DNA of 64,000 nucleotides, taken from contig LLCB01000001.1 of NCBI GenBank assembly GCA_001414345.1, positions 62,001 through 126,000 of the forward strand, read 5' to 3'. The notes below the pieces were generated by a model. The model saw only the letters and a list, made by a program, of their open reading frames with translations. It had not been told where the DNA came from and did not search any database. This stretch comes from Hymenoscyphus infarciens (lineage: Eukaryota; Ascomycota; Leotiomycetes; Helotiales; Helotiaceae). Both the position numbers and the translations under genes were made by a program. Shown here one piece after another: positions 24,001-34,959 of the stretch (its first letter is position 1; every line of letters begins with the position of its first letter).

Positions 24001-25410
24001 ACTCAAGCAAACGGGAGCTCAAGTAGAATTTCCCGTACAAAGAAAACATCCAATGCCCTTAATCCCCCAAATAGTCAACCCCAAAAACCAAATATGTTTG
24101 CTATACGGGAGTAGTTCCAAGAGTAACTTGGTTGCTATATATAGACCCAATCTTGACCCGACGCTTGAGCACTATGGCAAGGATGAAAATACCCTAACCC
24201 CAAATGAAGCCCTCGGCCACCCATTCTCTCCACCTAAACTCTCCACATTCACCTAAATACCCGAAAGCCACGTCCATCCCCCATTCAAAACCAAATTTTT
24301 TCTCTTCATAGTCTTCCATAGAAAGAAATTAGTACCACGATCACAGGCTGTCAGTCACGAGCACTAAAGCTCTCAGAGAAAAGAAAGTCGAAACAGGCTC
24401 GAGTCTGCTAACACAAACGGGTTCTCTACTCTTACTCCTAGTTTTGGAATTATTATCTGAAAGGAGGGATCTTTTCGACAATTGAAAATATATCGATAGT
24501 AAACATCTACTTGATAATAACACATCTTCTTGAACGAAGAAATTCGGAAAATGAATTCGGTACTTGACGAATACGACGAAGGAAGACAAATCTTGCAACT
24601 GCTTATACTTGGGTGGAAAGAGTGAAGCACCCACATTGAACTGTGCCCAACTCTTCGTCTTCGGCAAGTTCACCCTCACCCTCGGCAAGTTATCTGGACT
24701 TGTTAGAAAATATATCCCCTCTGTATAACCAACGTCTTCTTCGCTCTTGCGAGAGAGAATGGGCTACGGGGGTGGGCTACCTGCCCTCAAATTGAAACGA
24801 AGTGAAAAAGATCCCACCAACCACCAAACTCTAAAAGCACAACTGGAAATCAAACGATTAAGCCACTTTTTCAACTATCTCAATTCTACTTTCAAGTAAA
24901 AGTACAGACATTATTATACACCTTTTCTCTCCTTTCTTCCCCACCTCAACATTCCCATCCCCCTCATCTATCCCTTCCTCAGCCTCCCCACAAGTTTTAT
25001 ATATAATATAGACTACGTAACCCGTAAATATTACAGATCACCAAAAGTCCGAAGAGTGGCGTGAATGCACAAAAGGCCTCCAAAAAAAAATGGCTGAACC
25101 CCCAAACAATGGTAGTGCCTCCAACTACCTCCAAGTTTCAAAACCAACAAAAAGAAAAGGATCATGGCACACCAGCCTTGAAAACGCCCCGGACGCCTAG
25201 AATGCGTACGTACAAAAAATCCGATGTGGTATACAACTTCTTTTTCAAAGTGAGATCCCGATTCCCATTTGGTACAGCGCTATGAGTGAAGTAGGAGGGG
25301 GGTTTTTGGGATGTGACAAGAGGGTTGATGTACAAGAGGGCGCCGTGCGATATTAGGCGTTTCGAGAAGGAAGAGTGCAGACTGATAAATGAGACAACAA
25401 AAGGGGAAGA
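21052..25410. other. Gene-poor 4.4-kb region with decayed fragments
   Basis: Contains the broken caspase-like fragment (separate entry) and a second copy of one of its short motifs near 22818-22848. It also holds AC-rich, stop-laden sequence. Frames at 23804-24256, 24341-24688 and 25061-25285 lack a proper ATG or any domain and were not accepted. The right end is the 3' region of TIM44. Composition suggests degenerated accessory DNA rather than a functional gene. Confidence 0.55.
21762..22181 (+). pseudogene. Truncated caspase-like-family protein fragment (probable pseudogene)
   Basis: The 139-codon frame starts with ATG. Its stretch VILASWDSRNLKLDKELTAL, followed by FEDQYSFLVKNLVIPDSN and KKIESWIKNKH, matches my recollection of the segment that opens caspase-like (C14-type) domains in large fungal proteins. 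There it is followed shortly by a YYAGHG-type catalytic His motif. Here that motif is absent. The frame instead runs into unrelated residues and stops at 22181, while another frame continues with SKDYFDIKRSFDSTKI, suggesting a frameshift. I read it as a relic. It could be a short real gene with unseen introns. Family recognition is from memory and moderate. Confidence 0.45.
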
Positions 25411-27081
25411 TCATATGTAATCCCTTCCACTCTTCTGCAACTCAATCAACCTCCACCCCCTCGTCTCGGGATTGTTCACATCCTCAGGGGTCCTCGTAAC
25501 ACCAATAGCGTAAGTGACCAATTGCACCTTATCCTCCATTCCAGCAGCAAGAGCATTGGTCTTTGCATTTCGATAGACATGTACTTCCTGTGTGCGGCAG
25601 GTAACGATGAAAACTGGGACATCTCCAGGATCCAAGATTCTCGCAGACATAATCTCAACATTTCTGATATCGAGAATACGTCCATCGGATTTTAATCCAG
25701 CAGTTGTATATTGCTTAGAAAGAGCATCGTATACTGAGAATTGAGCAGCGCTCAACCAAAGACGGAGGGTCTCGGTGTCGCCCTTGACGTATGCATCGAG
25801 AACTTCGGGGAGGATGTATTCTCGCATTTCTCGTAGGAATGGCTCCATTTGGAAGGCTGGATCCATTTCCCTGAACTTTTTGATAACCATTGCTGTTTCA
25901 TTTTCAGCGAAGAAACCGGCGACGCGATCGGATATGTTTCGTGCCGTTGAGATGAGGGGGTTTTCGGATTCGTTGTATGATGATTTTAGGGAGAAGAGGG
26001 ATTGCATGACTTTATTGGAGTCTCGGAAATCTCGCCATGATTCCTTCCAAGCTGCATCTTTGTGCAGAGTGACGTTGGTACCGGCCCTGCAAATATTAGC
26101 ATATGTTTATTTCCACGAGAAAAAGTCGACTTACTCGGGATTCTCTTTTGCGACCTCCACCCGTCCGCCTGGTATCCCAGCTTTTTGTGCCTCTGCTTGT
26201 TCTCGGAGTTCCCTAATCTTTCGTCGCTCTTCCTTCTCGACCCATCCTCCGTATCTTGAACTGCTACCATCGTCGATAACATTCTTGACATTCTTGAATG
26301 CCTCTGTCTCCCGAATTGGTCGCGTCCCCTTTTCAATCACACTCGCTGTGGCATTAACACCCACTCGAACCCCCTTAACAACAGGTGTCTCCCAAGTCCA
26401 AGCAGCTCCTTTACCCACAGCCCCAGCAGTAGATTTCAATACAGTCCCAGCAGTGGAAGAAACAGCGCCAGTTGTAGATTCGTAAGCCTGTCGCGCCTTC
26501 CTCACTGATTCGTTTTCGGTGAACTGTTGGGCTCCATCTGCCAGAGCTTTGGTAGACTCGTTCCACTCTTTGGAAGCTTTGAATTCGGCTTGGAGGGTCT
26601 CGGTGAAAACCTGCCATGGGGATTTGTCTCCGTGAGGGGGTGGAGGAGGAGGAGCTTCTTTCTTCTTTCCGTCCTTTTCGCCCTCCCCTTCTCCCTCGCC
26701 CTGCTTCTCGGACTTTTCTTTCCCTTCGTCCTTAGATCCTTCTTCGCCCTCAGAAGCTTTCTTTGCAGATTCGCCCTCTTCGGTTTTTTCTTCCGTAGCT
26801 TCGCTTGCAGGCTTCTCCTTTTGTCTTAATGTTGTACCATTGTGAAACCTCCGCGATGTCGCTGGAGTGACGCCGGTTCTGATTTCTTCTGGAAGAAACC
26901 TCGATCGTAAGAAAGTAGAGTGTGCCGATATCACCGGCGTCGAGGAGGATGATTTGAAGGGATTCGAGGAGATATGGCTGTATTGTCTCGAAATCGCCGC
27001 CCGTCCAGATGCTCCTCTCAGAACAGAGCCCAGTTGCACATTCGCAGGGACCCGGCTCGCCGAAAGACGTAAACTGTTCAT
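25411..27081 (-). CDS. TIM44: Mitochondrial import motor scaffold TIM44
   Basis: Two exons, 27081-26135 and 26086-25411, giving 540 residues. The upstream open frame reaches only a TTG, so the ATG at 27081 (MNSLRLSASR) is used. It anchors mtHsp70 to the TIM23 channel at the inner membrane. Order: mitochondrial presequence (about 1-70); a strongly charged Lys/Glu linker with a Pro-rich patch (about 80-150); HGDKSPWQVFTETLQAEFKASKEW, the Hsp70/channel-binding region; then the C-terminal Tim44 domain in exon 2. That domain includes KKFREMDPAFQMEPFLREM, WLSAAQFSVYDALSKQY, VFIVTCRTQEVHVYR and GWRLIELQKS. The family is unambiguous. The charged linker is longer than in yeast. It is divergent from uS11m with a shared 283-bp promoter. 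Confidence 0.96.
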
Positions 27082-27364
27082 TATGAATTGTAACAAGGAC
27101 GCGAATTGAACCAGACCTTTTGCAGAAGAGGCCAATAGAACTCAGGAGGGTGGTCGAAGGGGCGTTGAATGGAAATTTTGAGTCGCAAGAATTCAACACG
27201 GCATTCAGAACTTTTTGGCCGACCCCGTCGGGTTCTCTTCCCTTCCACCCGGACTGCAGCAAATAGAAGACGAGGGACAGGGGGTAGCGCCTTGGCATCA
27301 ACTTTTCGACTCCAGAGTCTCTACTCTCTACAGGGCAGCTTCAAACTCAACATCAATCACAGCC
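27082..27364. promoter_or_regulatory. Divergent promoter shared by TIM44 and uS11m
   Basis: Only 283 bp separate the start codons of two nuclear genes for mitochondrial proteins, so both 5' leaders and core promoters must fit here. Co-regulation is an inference. No specific factor site was identified. Confidence 0.6.
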
Positions 27365-28117
27365 ATGAGCAGGACCATATCGAAGCGCCTGCTGGCGCAA
27401 CCTCCTCGAGCCCTCTCCGAACTCGCCCCCTCATTTCAACACTCGACGAAGGGCATGCGATCATTTTCACGATCAGCAACCAGAGCCGCAGACGATACAA
27501 CAACTACAGCACCTCCCTCCATAGCCGAACTTCAGACACCTCGCTCACCATCACTCAACTCTGTCTCAAGAACCAATGTCAATGCTGCTCCGGAGCATAT
27601 GCAAATCCTAGCAAAGACGTTTGGAAACATGACCAACACAAATAGTCTCCAGAGGACACAGAATAAGGGAACCTACCTCTCCAATAATACGAATTGGGCA
27701 TCGGACGGTTCATTCCATAACCCATTGGTGGCCGAACCAGTGGTTGAACCACATCATTTCCATATCAACGCTACGAGACACAATACCCATATCACTCTCA
27801 CCGACCCAAAACGAAACCCCATCCTCTCTCTATCTTGTGGAAATCTTGGGTTCAGACACGCTGCGAGGAAGCATTATGATTCAGCCTTTCAGTTGGCGAG
27901 TTTTGTCATGACGAGAATGCAGGATCGAGGCATCAATGCGCAGATTAAACAATTGGAGGTTGTGCTGCGAGGATTTGGGGCTGGGAGAGAGGCTGTTACA
28001 AAGGCATTATTGGGATTGGAAGGGAAGAACGTGAGACATAAGATTGTCAAGGTTGCGGATGCTACAAGACTCAAGTTTGGTGGTACGAGAAGCAAGAAGC
28101 CAAGACGTCTGGGTTGA
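27365..28117 (+). CDS. Mitochondrial small-subunit ribosomal protein uS11m
   Basis: Single exon, 250 residues from the ATG at 27365. The frame is open upstream only from a TTG. Residues 1 to about 130 are an Arg/Ser-rich presequence plus extension (MSRTISKRLLAQPPR...). The C-terminal 120 residues are bacterial-type S11: HFHINATRHNTHITLTDPK, ILSLSCGNLGFRHAARKH, ASFVMTRMQDRGI, LEVVLRGFGAGREAVTKALLG, ending with the basic tail GGTRSKKPRRLG. It lies in the platform of the mitoribosomal small subunit, contacting the mRNA exit region (family knowledge). The gene is convergent with the DeSI-like gene. The 3' region has three TGTACAAT motifs. Confidence 0.93.
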   Translation: MSRTISKRLLAQPPRALSELAPSFQHSTKGMRSFSRSATRAADDTTTTAPPSIAELQTPRSPSLNSVSRTNVNAAPEHMQILAKTFGNMTNTNSLQRTQNKGTYLSNNTNWASDGSFHNPLVAEPVVEPHHFHINATRHNTHITLTDPKRNPILSLSCGNLGFRHAARKHYDSAFQLASFVMTRMQDRGINAQIKQLEVVLRGFGAGREAVTKALLGLEGKNVRHKIVKVADATRLKFGGTRSKKPRRLG

Positions 28118-28179
28118 ATGGGTATATTGGAGGCTATTTTGTCCATGCTTGGGAACAAATGAGAGCTGTGGTGTATTTG

Positions 28180-28209
28180 TGTACAATGTATTGTACAATC
28201 TGTACAATA
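28180..28209 (+). promoter_or_regulatory. Three UGUACAAU motifs in the uS11m 3' region (PUF-type)
   Basis: TGTACAAT occurs at 28180-28187, 28192-28199 and 28201-28208, the last extending to TGTACAATA. They lie 63-92 nt after the uS11m stop. PUF proteins bind UGUA followed by AU-rich positions and control mRNAs of mitochondrial proteins in fungi. Use here is inferred. Confidence 0.5.
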
Positions 28210-28315
28210 TGATGTTGTGGTATCATCCGTGGACCGTGGAAACCATAAAACGCCTGTAATATCAAAATGCTGCGCCATAAACTCCTCCCCGCTTGAAAGA
28301 ATCATATCGTGGTGG

Positions 28316-29198
28316 TCAATCACATCCCTTTTTGGCCTTGGTTGTAGGGGCTCTGTCGGCAGGAGGGACAATTCTTCCTGAAGTATCACGAACAGGAGCC
28401 TTTCCTTTGCCCTTTCCACTAATCCTCTCCTGCTCACTCTCCCATTCATCGTCAGACTCTCCTCTTCCATTATCAAAGCTGTATCGTGAATGACTGGTAT
28501 CTGTATCTCCCAGCATCCTCGACCTCTCATGAGAATCATTATGATCATCGTCCTCACACAACAACTCCCCATCCGCAGTCTCAAAGTCCGGCGGAGCAAT
28601 CCATTCCTTCGGCACAACACAAGGTAGCGCAACACCAATACTAGCCGCCCTATTCAGCCAACCAGGTCCAGGTTGACCCGTAAGCTTCTCACAAAGATAC
28701 TGCGTAAAGTGATTACAGTTTCTCGTAAGCAGATTGTATGATGTGCCTTGGAACTCCTCCGAAGCTTCCCTTATTATCGTGTCTATTTCTGCCTGTGGGG
28801 ATATTGTGAAACCTTGGAGAATCTCGCATTTAAAGGTTCCTCCAGGTGGCTCGGCTTTGGGTTTTGTCCAGTATACGCCTGTCATTCCGCGTTTGTCGTG
28901 GCCTCCGTAGGCGTATTCTCTGCCGTTTATTACCACGCCGGAGTGGAGGAGGGAAGCGCCTACGGTCCAGAGGACGGAGGATAGTCGACCTGGCTGTTGT
29001 GAAACGGTTAGTCGATATACAGAAGAATTTTGAAAACAAGAAGCTGAACAAAAGAAAGAGGTCCATGAATAAAGCTCCAAGTCCGCGTGTACTTACTGGT
29101 AGCAAATCGTAAACATTAATCATTACCTCGGTCTTCTGTAGTGAAAGCGTTGATCGATGGCTGGCGGTGCTTCTTCTGGGGTTCTTCTTTGAAGACAT
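28316..29198 (-). CDS. PPPDE/DeSI-type thiol isopeptidase
   Basis: Two exons, 29198-29097 and 28993-28316, giving 259 residues. DeSI-family enzymes remove SUMO or ubiquitin from targets, or act on S-acyl groups. The PPPDE fold is visible: VMINVYDLLPPGRLSSVLW (spanning the exon join), catalytic His51 in LLHSGVVINGREYAYGG, and nucleophile Cys127 in YNLLTRNCNHFTQYLCEKL, with TGQPGPGWLNRAA after it. Both dyad residues are present, so activity is expected. Residues about 180-259 form an acidic, Ser-rich, probably disordered tail ending in a Lys-rich segment. No membrane helix is seen. The target specificity cannot be read from sequence. Confidence 0.92.
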
Positions 29199-30168
29199 GG
29201 TGCTGGTTTCTTTGGCAGCTACTCTGGAAGTTAAATCAAGTACCAGCTCAAAGTCAAAACGAGTGTTGTTGCGGTTTAGAACTTGGTGTTGTTGAGTCCA
29301 TTATCAGTAGGACAAGGATTGTTAGAAACGACGGAAACGTTGAAGTCATCCATGGATATCCAACAAGACCCCGATCCGTCGTGTCCACTATTAGTAAAAG
29401 CGGCCGTGAATGGCTCGGCTCTCGTTGGCATAAAACACTCCCAGAATGGCTAACAAAGTATTATTCACAAACTAAGGAAAAGCAGTCTTGGAATGTCAGG
29501 TTTGTATTTTAAACTAGCCTAGAATGATGAAGGAGAAGGGAACACGACCTATCGAAGTATCCCGCTACCTACTCGTTGGCTCACAATCATGCCCTATCTC
29601 TCTCGTTGTTCGGGTTTTCTGGGGTAATTCAAGTAAATTATCCTAAACAGTTAGAACAATCTAAGCTTTACCTAGATATTTGGAACAATTGACTTCAATT
29701 GTCCCAAACATCTAAGTCAATACTCCAATTATCCTACAGAGTTAGAACAACGAGGTATTTACTGCCGCTTTCAATATCCAGCTCTACCTAGGTCCAGTTA
29801 CCAGTAGACTTCACCCCCGCCCCGCCGCCCCGTCAGCCTAGCGGGCTTGGCAAGTAAGATTAGTCAGCCGCTGCTGCAGGCAAAATCTGGAGGTCGAAAA
29901 TTCTTCGAGCTGGTTGGTCGCACAACAAAATCGTGCAGGAGGGTTGGATTCATTCCTTCCACTCTTCACGCACACAAGGCTGTCCAAGGCAGCCCAGAAT
30001 CCATCCATCACGTCGTCCCCCCTCGGCGCCCACCGCATCTTCTCTTCTTTACCCCTCTATTTTTCACGGTCTGCGGCAAGAACTGCGACCGCTTCCCAAA
30101 CACACCAAAGCCTGCTTAGCTGCACGGTTTTCCTCACCACCACACGATCTTACGCCAAAAAGAAGAAG
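29199..30168. other. Divergent intergenic region with a foldback repeat
   Basis: Lies between the DeSI-like gene and OLA1. It holds copy A of the dispersed foldback repeat (29602-29772). The frames at 29141 and 29838-30211 are not supported as genes. The OLA1 promoter and leader occupy the right end. Confidence 0.55.
29602..29772. repeat. Dispersed foldback repeat, copy A (MITE-like)
   Basis: About 170 bp with imperfect inverted arms. It begins CTCGTTGTTC and ends GAACAACGAG followed by GTATTTACTGCCGCTTTC. At its centre TTTGGAACAATTGA faces TCAATTGTCCCAAA, giving a strong hairpin. The terminal motif AAAGCGGCAGTAAATA (reverse strand) recurs at 3584, and its AAAAGCGGCAGT core at 38159 and 47910. 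Confidence 0.6.
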
Positions 30169-30255
30169 ATGCCTCCAAAGAAGAATGTCGAGGAGAAAAA
30201 GTTGTTGCTAGGGAGACCTGGGAACAACCTCAAGACTGGAATTGTAAGGAGAAGG

Positions 30256-30299
<44 letters not shown>

Positions 30300-31725
30300 A
30301 GAAGATAATTTACTGATTTTCTTGTCGTAGGTCGGTCTTGCGAATGTGGGCAAGTCAACCCTCTTTCAAGCAATCACCAAGTGCTCTCTCGGAAACCCCG
30401 CCGTAAGTAGTTCTAGTGTGCCCTGCCAACGCATATCCCAATTAGGCTAGCTCCGTTCTAACATTTTTCTTTTTAATGCAGAATTTTCCCTTCGCTACGA
30501 TCGATCCTGAAGAATCCCGTGTCATTGTACCTGACGAGCGATACGACTGGCTCTGCGAAAAGTATCAACCCAAGTCTCGAGTACCAGCACATCTCACCAT
30601 CTACGACATCGCCGGCTTAACAAGAGGTGCCTCCAAGGGTGAAGGTCTTGGAAATGCCTTCCTGTCGCATATTCGTGCTGTCGATGCCATCTTCCAAGTC
30701 GTTCGATGCTTTGACGATGCCGAGATTATCCACATTGAGGGTGATGTCGACCCCGTTCGGGATCTGACCATCATCAGCGAGGAGCTGCGTATCAAGGATA
30801 TCGAGTTCACTGAAAAGGCTCTCGAGGCCTCCAAGAAACTTACCCGCAGAGGAGGACAGAGTCTTGAGATGAAGAAACTTCTTGATGAAGAGGCTTGTAT
30901 CGAAAAGGTTCTTGCCCTTCTTCAAGGCGGAGGAGATGTCCGAAAGGGCACCTGGACTACAAAAGAGGTATGTACCACACTTTACTTTCACATCCCACCC
31001 ACCCTTTTCATGATGACAAAGGGCCATGAGGCCTGAATAATCCCAGCTCGTCGAGCTACCTCACATATAAACGCAGAGGTAGCATGAGAGAAGAAACCCG
31101 TTCTGATCAATATTCATCTTTCTACATCTTGTTGGATCTTTACCTCTTCAATTTGCTAACGATGAAAAAACAGATCGAGTACATCAACCCCCTCTTCCTC
31201 TTGACTGCCAAACCAGTTGTCTACCTCATCAACTTGAGCGAGAAGGACTACATCCGAAAGAAGAACAAGCATCTTGCCAAGGTTATGGAATGGATCAAGG
31301 CAAACGCAGCTGGTGACCCTATCATGCCGATTTCCATCTGTCTCGAGGAGCGTTTGACGCAATTCGAGACGGAGGCTGAGGCCAATGAGGAGTTGAAGAA
31401 ACTTGGTGTTGAATCTGCTCTACCAAAGCTCATCACTACCATGCGAAAGTCACTGCACTTGGGAAGTTTCTTCACCACCGGTACTGATGAAGTCCGTCAA
31501 TGGACCATCAGAACCGGTACCAAGGCACCACAAGCCGCCGGAGTCATTCACGGTGATTTCGAGAAGACCTTTATCCAATGTATTGTCTACAACTTCTCTG
31601 CTCTGAAAGAGTATGGCGATGAAGCTGAGATCAAGGCAAAGGGAAAGATTATGACGAAGGGCAAGGACTATGTGGTTGAGGATGGTGATATCATATTGAT
31701 CAAGGCTGGTGCTGCGAAAGGTTAA
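30169..31725 (+). CDS. OLA1: Obg-like ATPase OLA1/YchF
   Basis: Four exons: 30169-30243, 30331-30402, 30482-30967 and 31174-31725. They encode 394 residues (human OLA1 has 396). Walker A is GLANVGKST (about 27-35, created in exon 2). The switch region is NFPFATIDPEESRV, and G3 is DIAGLTRGASKGEGLGNAF. The guanine-specificity motif NKxD is replaced by NLSE (YLINLSEKDY), the known reason these proteins hydrolyse ATP. A coiled-coil arm lies in exon 3. The C-terminal TGS domain carries QWTIRTGTKAPQAAGVIHGDFEKTFI and ends IKAGAAKG. It is ribosome-associated and linked to stress and translation control (family knowledge). Intron 1 contains a long GA microsatellite, intron 3 is 206 nt. Confidence 0.96.
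30259..30295 (+). repeat. (GA)n microsatellite inside OLA1 intron 1
   Basis: About 18 GA units between the donor GTAAGG at 30244 and the acceptor TCGTAG at 30330. Length variation could change intron size (87 nt here). Confidence 0.9.
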
Positions 31726-31952
31726 GCAAAATAAATCTTAAAGCGCGTTAGCAAATCACGTTTGTTCACCTTGATATTTTGTTTGCCATTGAAAGAGGTC
31801 TTCGTGATGTTTGTAACTTTGTGTTGGTCCTCAACTCGAAAGTTAATTTCGTATGAAGTTGCTCCACACGCTCCCAAATCTTCAAATGAGGCTCAGGAAG
31901 TAAATTTAGTTATCATGAACAAGTCAAACAGCGAGATTTTTGCTGCGTCCAT

Positions 31953-31953
31953 T

Positions 31954-31980
<27 letters not shown>
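31953..31980. repeat. (TC)n microsatellite
   Basis: Fourteen CT/TC units about 230 bp after the OLA1 stop codon. Confidence 0.85.
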
Positions 31981-31984
<4 letters not shown>

Positions 31985-32787
31985 TTAGCACAATTGACGT
32001 TGGTGAAGGAAGAAGGTGCGATCTCTAATTGGGCAGGTGAACCTCTACCCGTAACGAGTCAAACTCAAACTCTTCTTCTTTCTCGTAAATGTTAAACATA
32101 GTATCTACTATATAAACAAATACCAAGAGAAAGAGAAAACACAAGATTGAATGAAAACGTGGATGAGATTTACGAAGGAAGACCAGTTGTGTTTACTGGG
32201 GCGGAAGTTAGGTTTCACCTTGATAAGTATGAGGATGATGTTGAGGTTTCTTCTGGGTGGTAGCTGGGAATGTAGTTTAGGGGCATCCGTTTGTCAGTTG
32301 GTGTCGATTTTGAAAGTGTTTTCGGGGTTCTTTTTGTGGAATGTGGTGGTAGAAGGAACAACTTTGGAGTCTAACTCTAACTTACTTTCTAGATCAGTTC
32401 TAGTAGCAGAACACCCTCTATTGCTGGTGATCTCTTTCTTCATCTAAATCTAAGCACCCCTCCTCCCCTTCTGAGCGTCTTCGGTGTACTAAAGTGATCT
32501 TTGGTGACACTTTGGCGTGCGTGTGTGTGCCTTATGTACTCTCTAACGCCGGCTCTTTAGAATCTAGCAGTCAACGTACAGAATTCTCGGTCCTATGTAA
32601 TTGTAGAACTGGGAGAACTATAAAGTTAATCTTATTCATTACCTTGCCCTCCTTTACTCCATTTTGAAGGTTGGTCTCTGGATGCTCTGGGGGTTTTGTT
32701 GTTGAGGTTATTTGATGCTTTGGGGATTTCTGTTGGGTATCTTGTGATCACAACCACAGTCCACTCATGTCTTTTCCTCTCTCAGAA

Positions 32788-33553
32788 GGTGAAGGTTGAA
32801 CAATTTGAACCTGGCTCTACTATACATAGACAATGCAGGTATAGGTATCAAAAGATAGAGAGGACAAAACTTAGAACACGGCATTTTGATGGGGGGAGGG
32901 CAGATTTCTAGCTGTGTTTACTTGAGAGGAGAAAGGTTTTCACTGTCCTGAATATGATGCTGAGATTGCTGCTTGGGTGGTTGACAGGTTCTTACTTTGG
33001 TATAAGTAGGTATCTGAGTGTTCAACTTTGGGGAGTTTTTTTTACTATCACTTTTAGAGGTATTGTCGTAGTCTTGAGTACTATCGATGCAAGGTCGTTA
33101 GTTGAGATGTAAAGGTGCCATTGAAGTCATCGATTCGGGTGAGTGTCACTTTGAGTTGTGGTTTAGAACTGGGTTCGGTTAACTGTAGGCATTTACTACC
33201 CTGCGGCTTTTTTTAAGCCATGGCCCATACGTATAACTCCCCCACGAGAACCGGGTTTTATTGGATAAGTCCTGTTACCTGTGGACTTACGATTATCTTC
33301 TTCTCGTTGAATCAAAGTAAGTCACCAGGTTCAACGATGGTCACTTATGCTTATAATAGCATTTTCCTCATAGGTGAAAGTTGAATCTAGCTCTAATATA
33401 TATAGACAAGGAGGTACAGGTGCTAAGAGTCAGCGAAAAGAAGTGCTAGACCAAGAGATTTTTACTAGATAGAAAGTGGATAACTAGTTGTGTTTACTAC
33501 GGAGTTTCACTGTCTGGATTATGTTGCTGAGACTTTCTTACGTAGTGGACAGG
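32788..33553. repeat. Diverged direct repeat, two clear copies (third partial copy upstream)
   Basis: Copy 2 (32788-32988) and copy 3 (33373-33553) share, in order, GGTGAARGTTGAA, CTCTAMTATAYATAGACAA, AGGTAYAGGT, a TGTGTTTACT core, TTTCACTGTC and ATGCTGAGA/TTGCTGAGA, then GACAGG. A weaker copy lies near 32183-32270, with TTGTGTTTACT, TTTCACC and ATGATGTTGAGG. The copies are non-coding and lie in the same orientation. Confidence 0.6.
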
Positions 33554-34959
33554 ATTGTGGTTTGAATATTTGGGTTTCGAAGTTTTAAATTGTTGTTGTT
33601 TTTGGAGCTACTGTCGATACTAGGGGCTTTATTCTGGTGAGTAGTTAAGAGTGAAAGATTTATACTGGGAGAGGTGTAGAAGGAATCTTACCACCTTGTC
33701 TTCTCAATGTTTTTATGACTCTAGTCTATGTGCGGTGCCTGTATTTGCGAACAGAGCACTTTGACTGCATGTCACTGTGGTATATTACTTAAGCTACTAT
33801 GTTAAGAATTCTGAAGTCTGAATCCCATATTGATTATTTATTTCGTACTCAATGACAACTGTTCAAACCTCGGGACGAGATGAGAAACTGAATGTTTTCC
33901 AGTCATACTCATTGCATCTTTCAAGTTGGAAAGTGCTGGGCATGTCTACCACCCTGAAATCTAGAATCTAGAATCCAGATCCGCGCTTGTAGGAGGAGTG
34001 GGAAACCATCGGGTTGGATGTGGCTGTTATGATAATTACTGGAATCAAGATGGATTTAGTTGATGATTTTAAAGGTATAGAAGAGTGATCGGATATAGGG
34101 AAGAGAAACGTAGAAGAAGCTTTGGAATATAGTCTAATTTACTACATATTGAAACTAATCTTTCCTCAATTTAGTCATGTTCTACGTTTGCAGCGGTTAT
34201 AAAAAGAGCACAGGGCCCTACTCATGCAATCGCTAGACTACTGTATGTCCGATCTCCGCAGTGTCAATATTCTTTGAAGCTTTTATATGTTTCCTTTGTT
34301 AATAGAACAACTTCGCTTAAGTATGAAACCTCACTTTTAGTAGCCGATGCCAGTTAAGAGACTTTCTGTGATGTACAGATAACCACTGCTAGATATTCGG
34401 CGGTAACAGGACTTTGGTAGTAGTTTAAGTTTTCGTAAGAAGCCTTTATTCGGTTAACTTTTCTAAGTCCTCAGACTTTCAGTGATGGAATCAATCATGT
34501 GGTAAGGTCTTTTCTTACGAGCCGAGGAGTGGATGAAAAATAGAGGAAGTAGACGAGGAGGCGCAAACATGTTGTCGAAATTTATTAATAGCTTGTGTCG
34601 AGGAAGACATTTCGGAATGCGAGAGACTTATATGACAAGATCTTAGCTAGGTGGGGGGGGGTTTGGTGATGTTAATGAAGTATAGTTTAGATTTCGTAAG
34701 AGTTGTTTCTTTCGCCTCCTCAACGAAGTCTATCATCTAGTAAAAATTAGGAATTTGATTGCTAATTTCAAAGAAAAGCCATAATAACCGAAAGCGGAAA
34801 TTCTTTTCAGCTGTTAGAAAGTAATCAATGACAACAAATGAGATTTGTGAAAGATGTGACGGGTTCGCTCATCGGAAGAATCGTAAAAGCGAAGCAAATA
34901 TATGCCTAGTAAAAATACGACAATCTTAAACGAGTCTCAAATTCTATTATTTCAGCATT

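Noticed and set aside
23804..24256. 150-codon plus-strand frame in the gene-poor region
   Set aside because: Starts at TTG; proline- and lysine-rich low-complexity translation without recognisable features.
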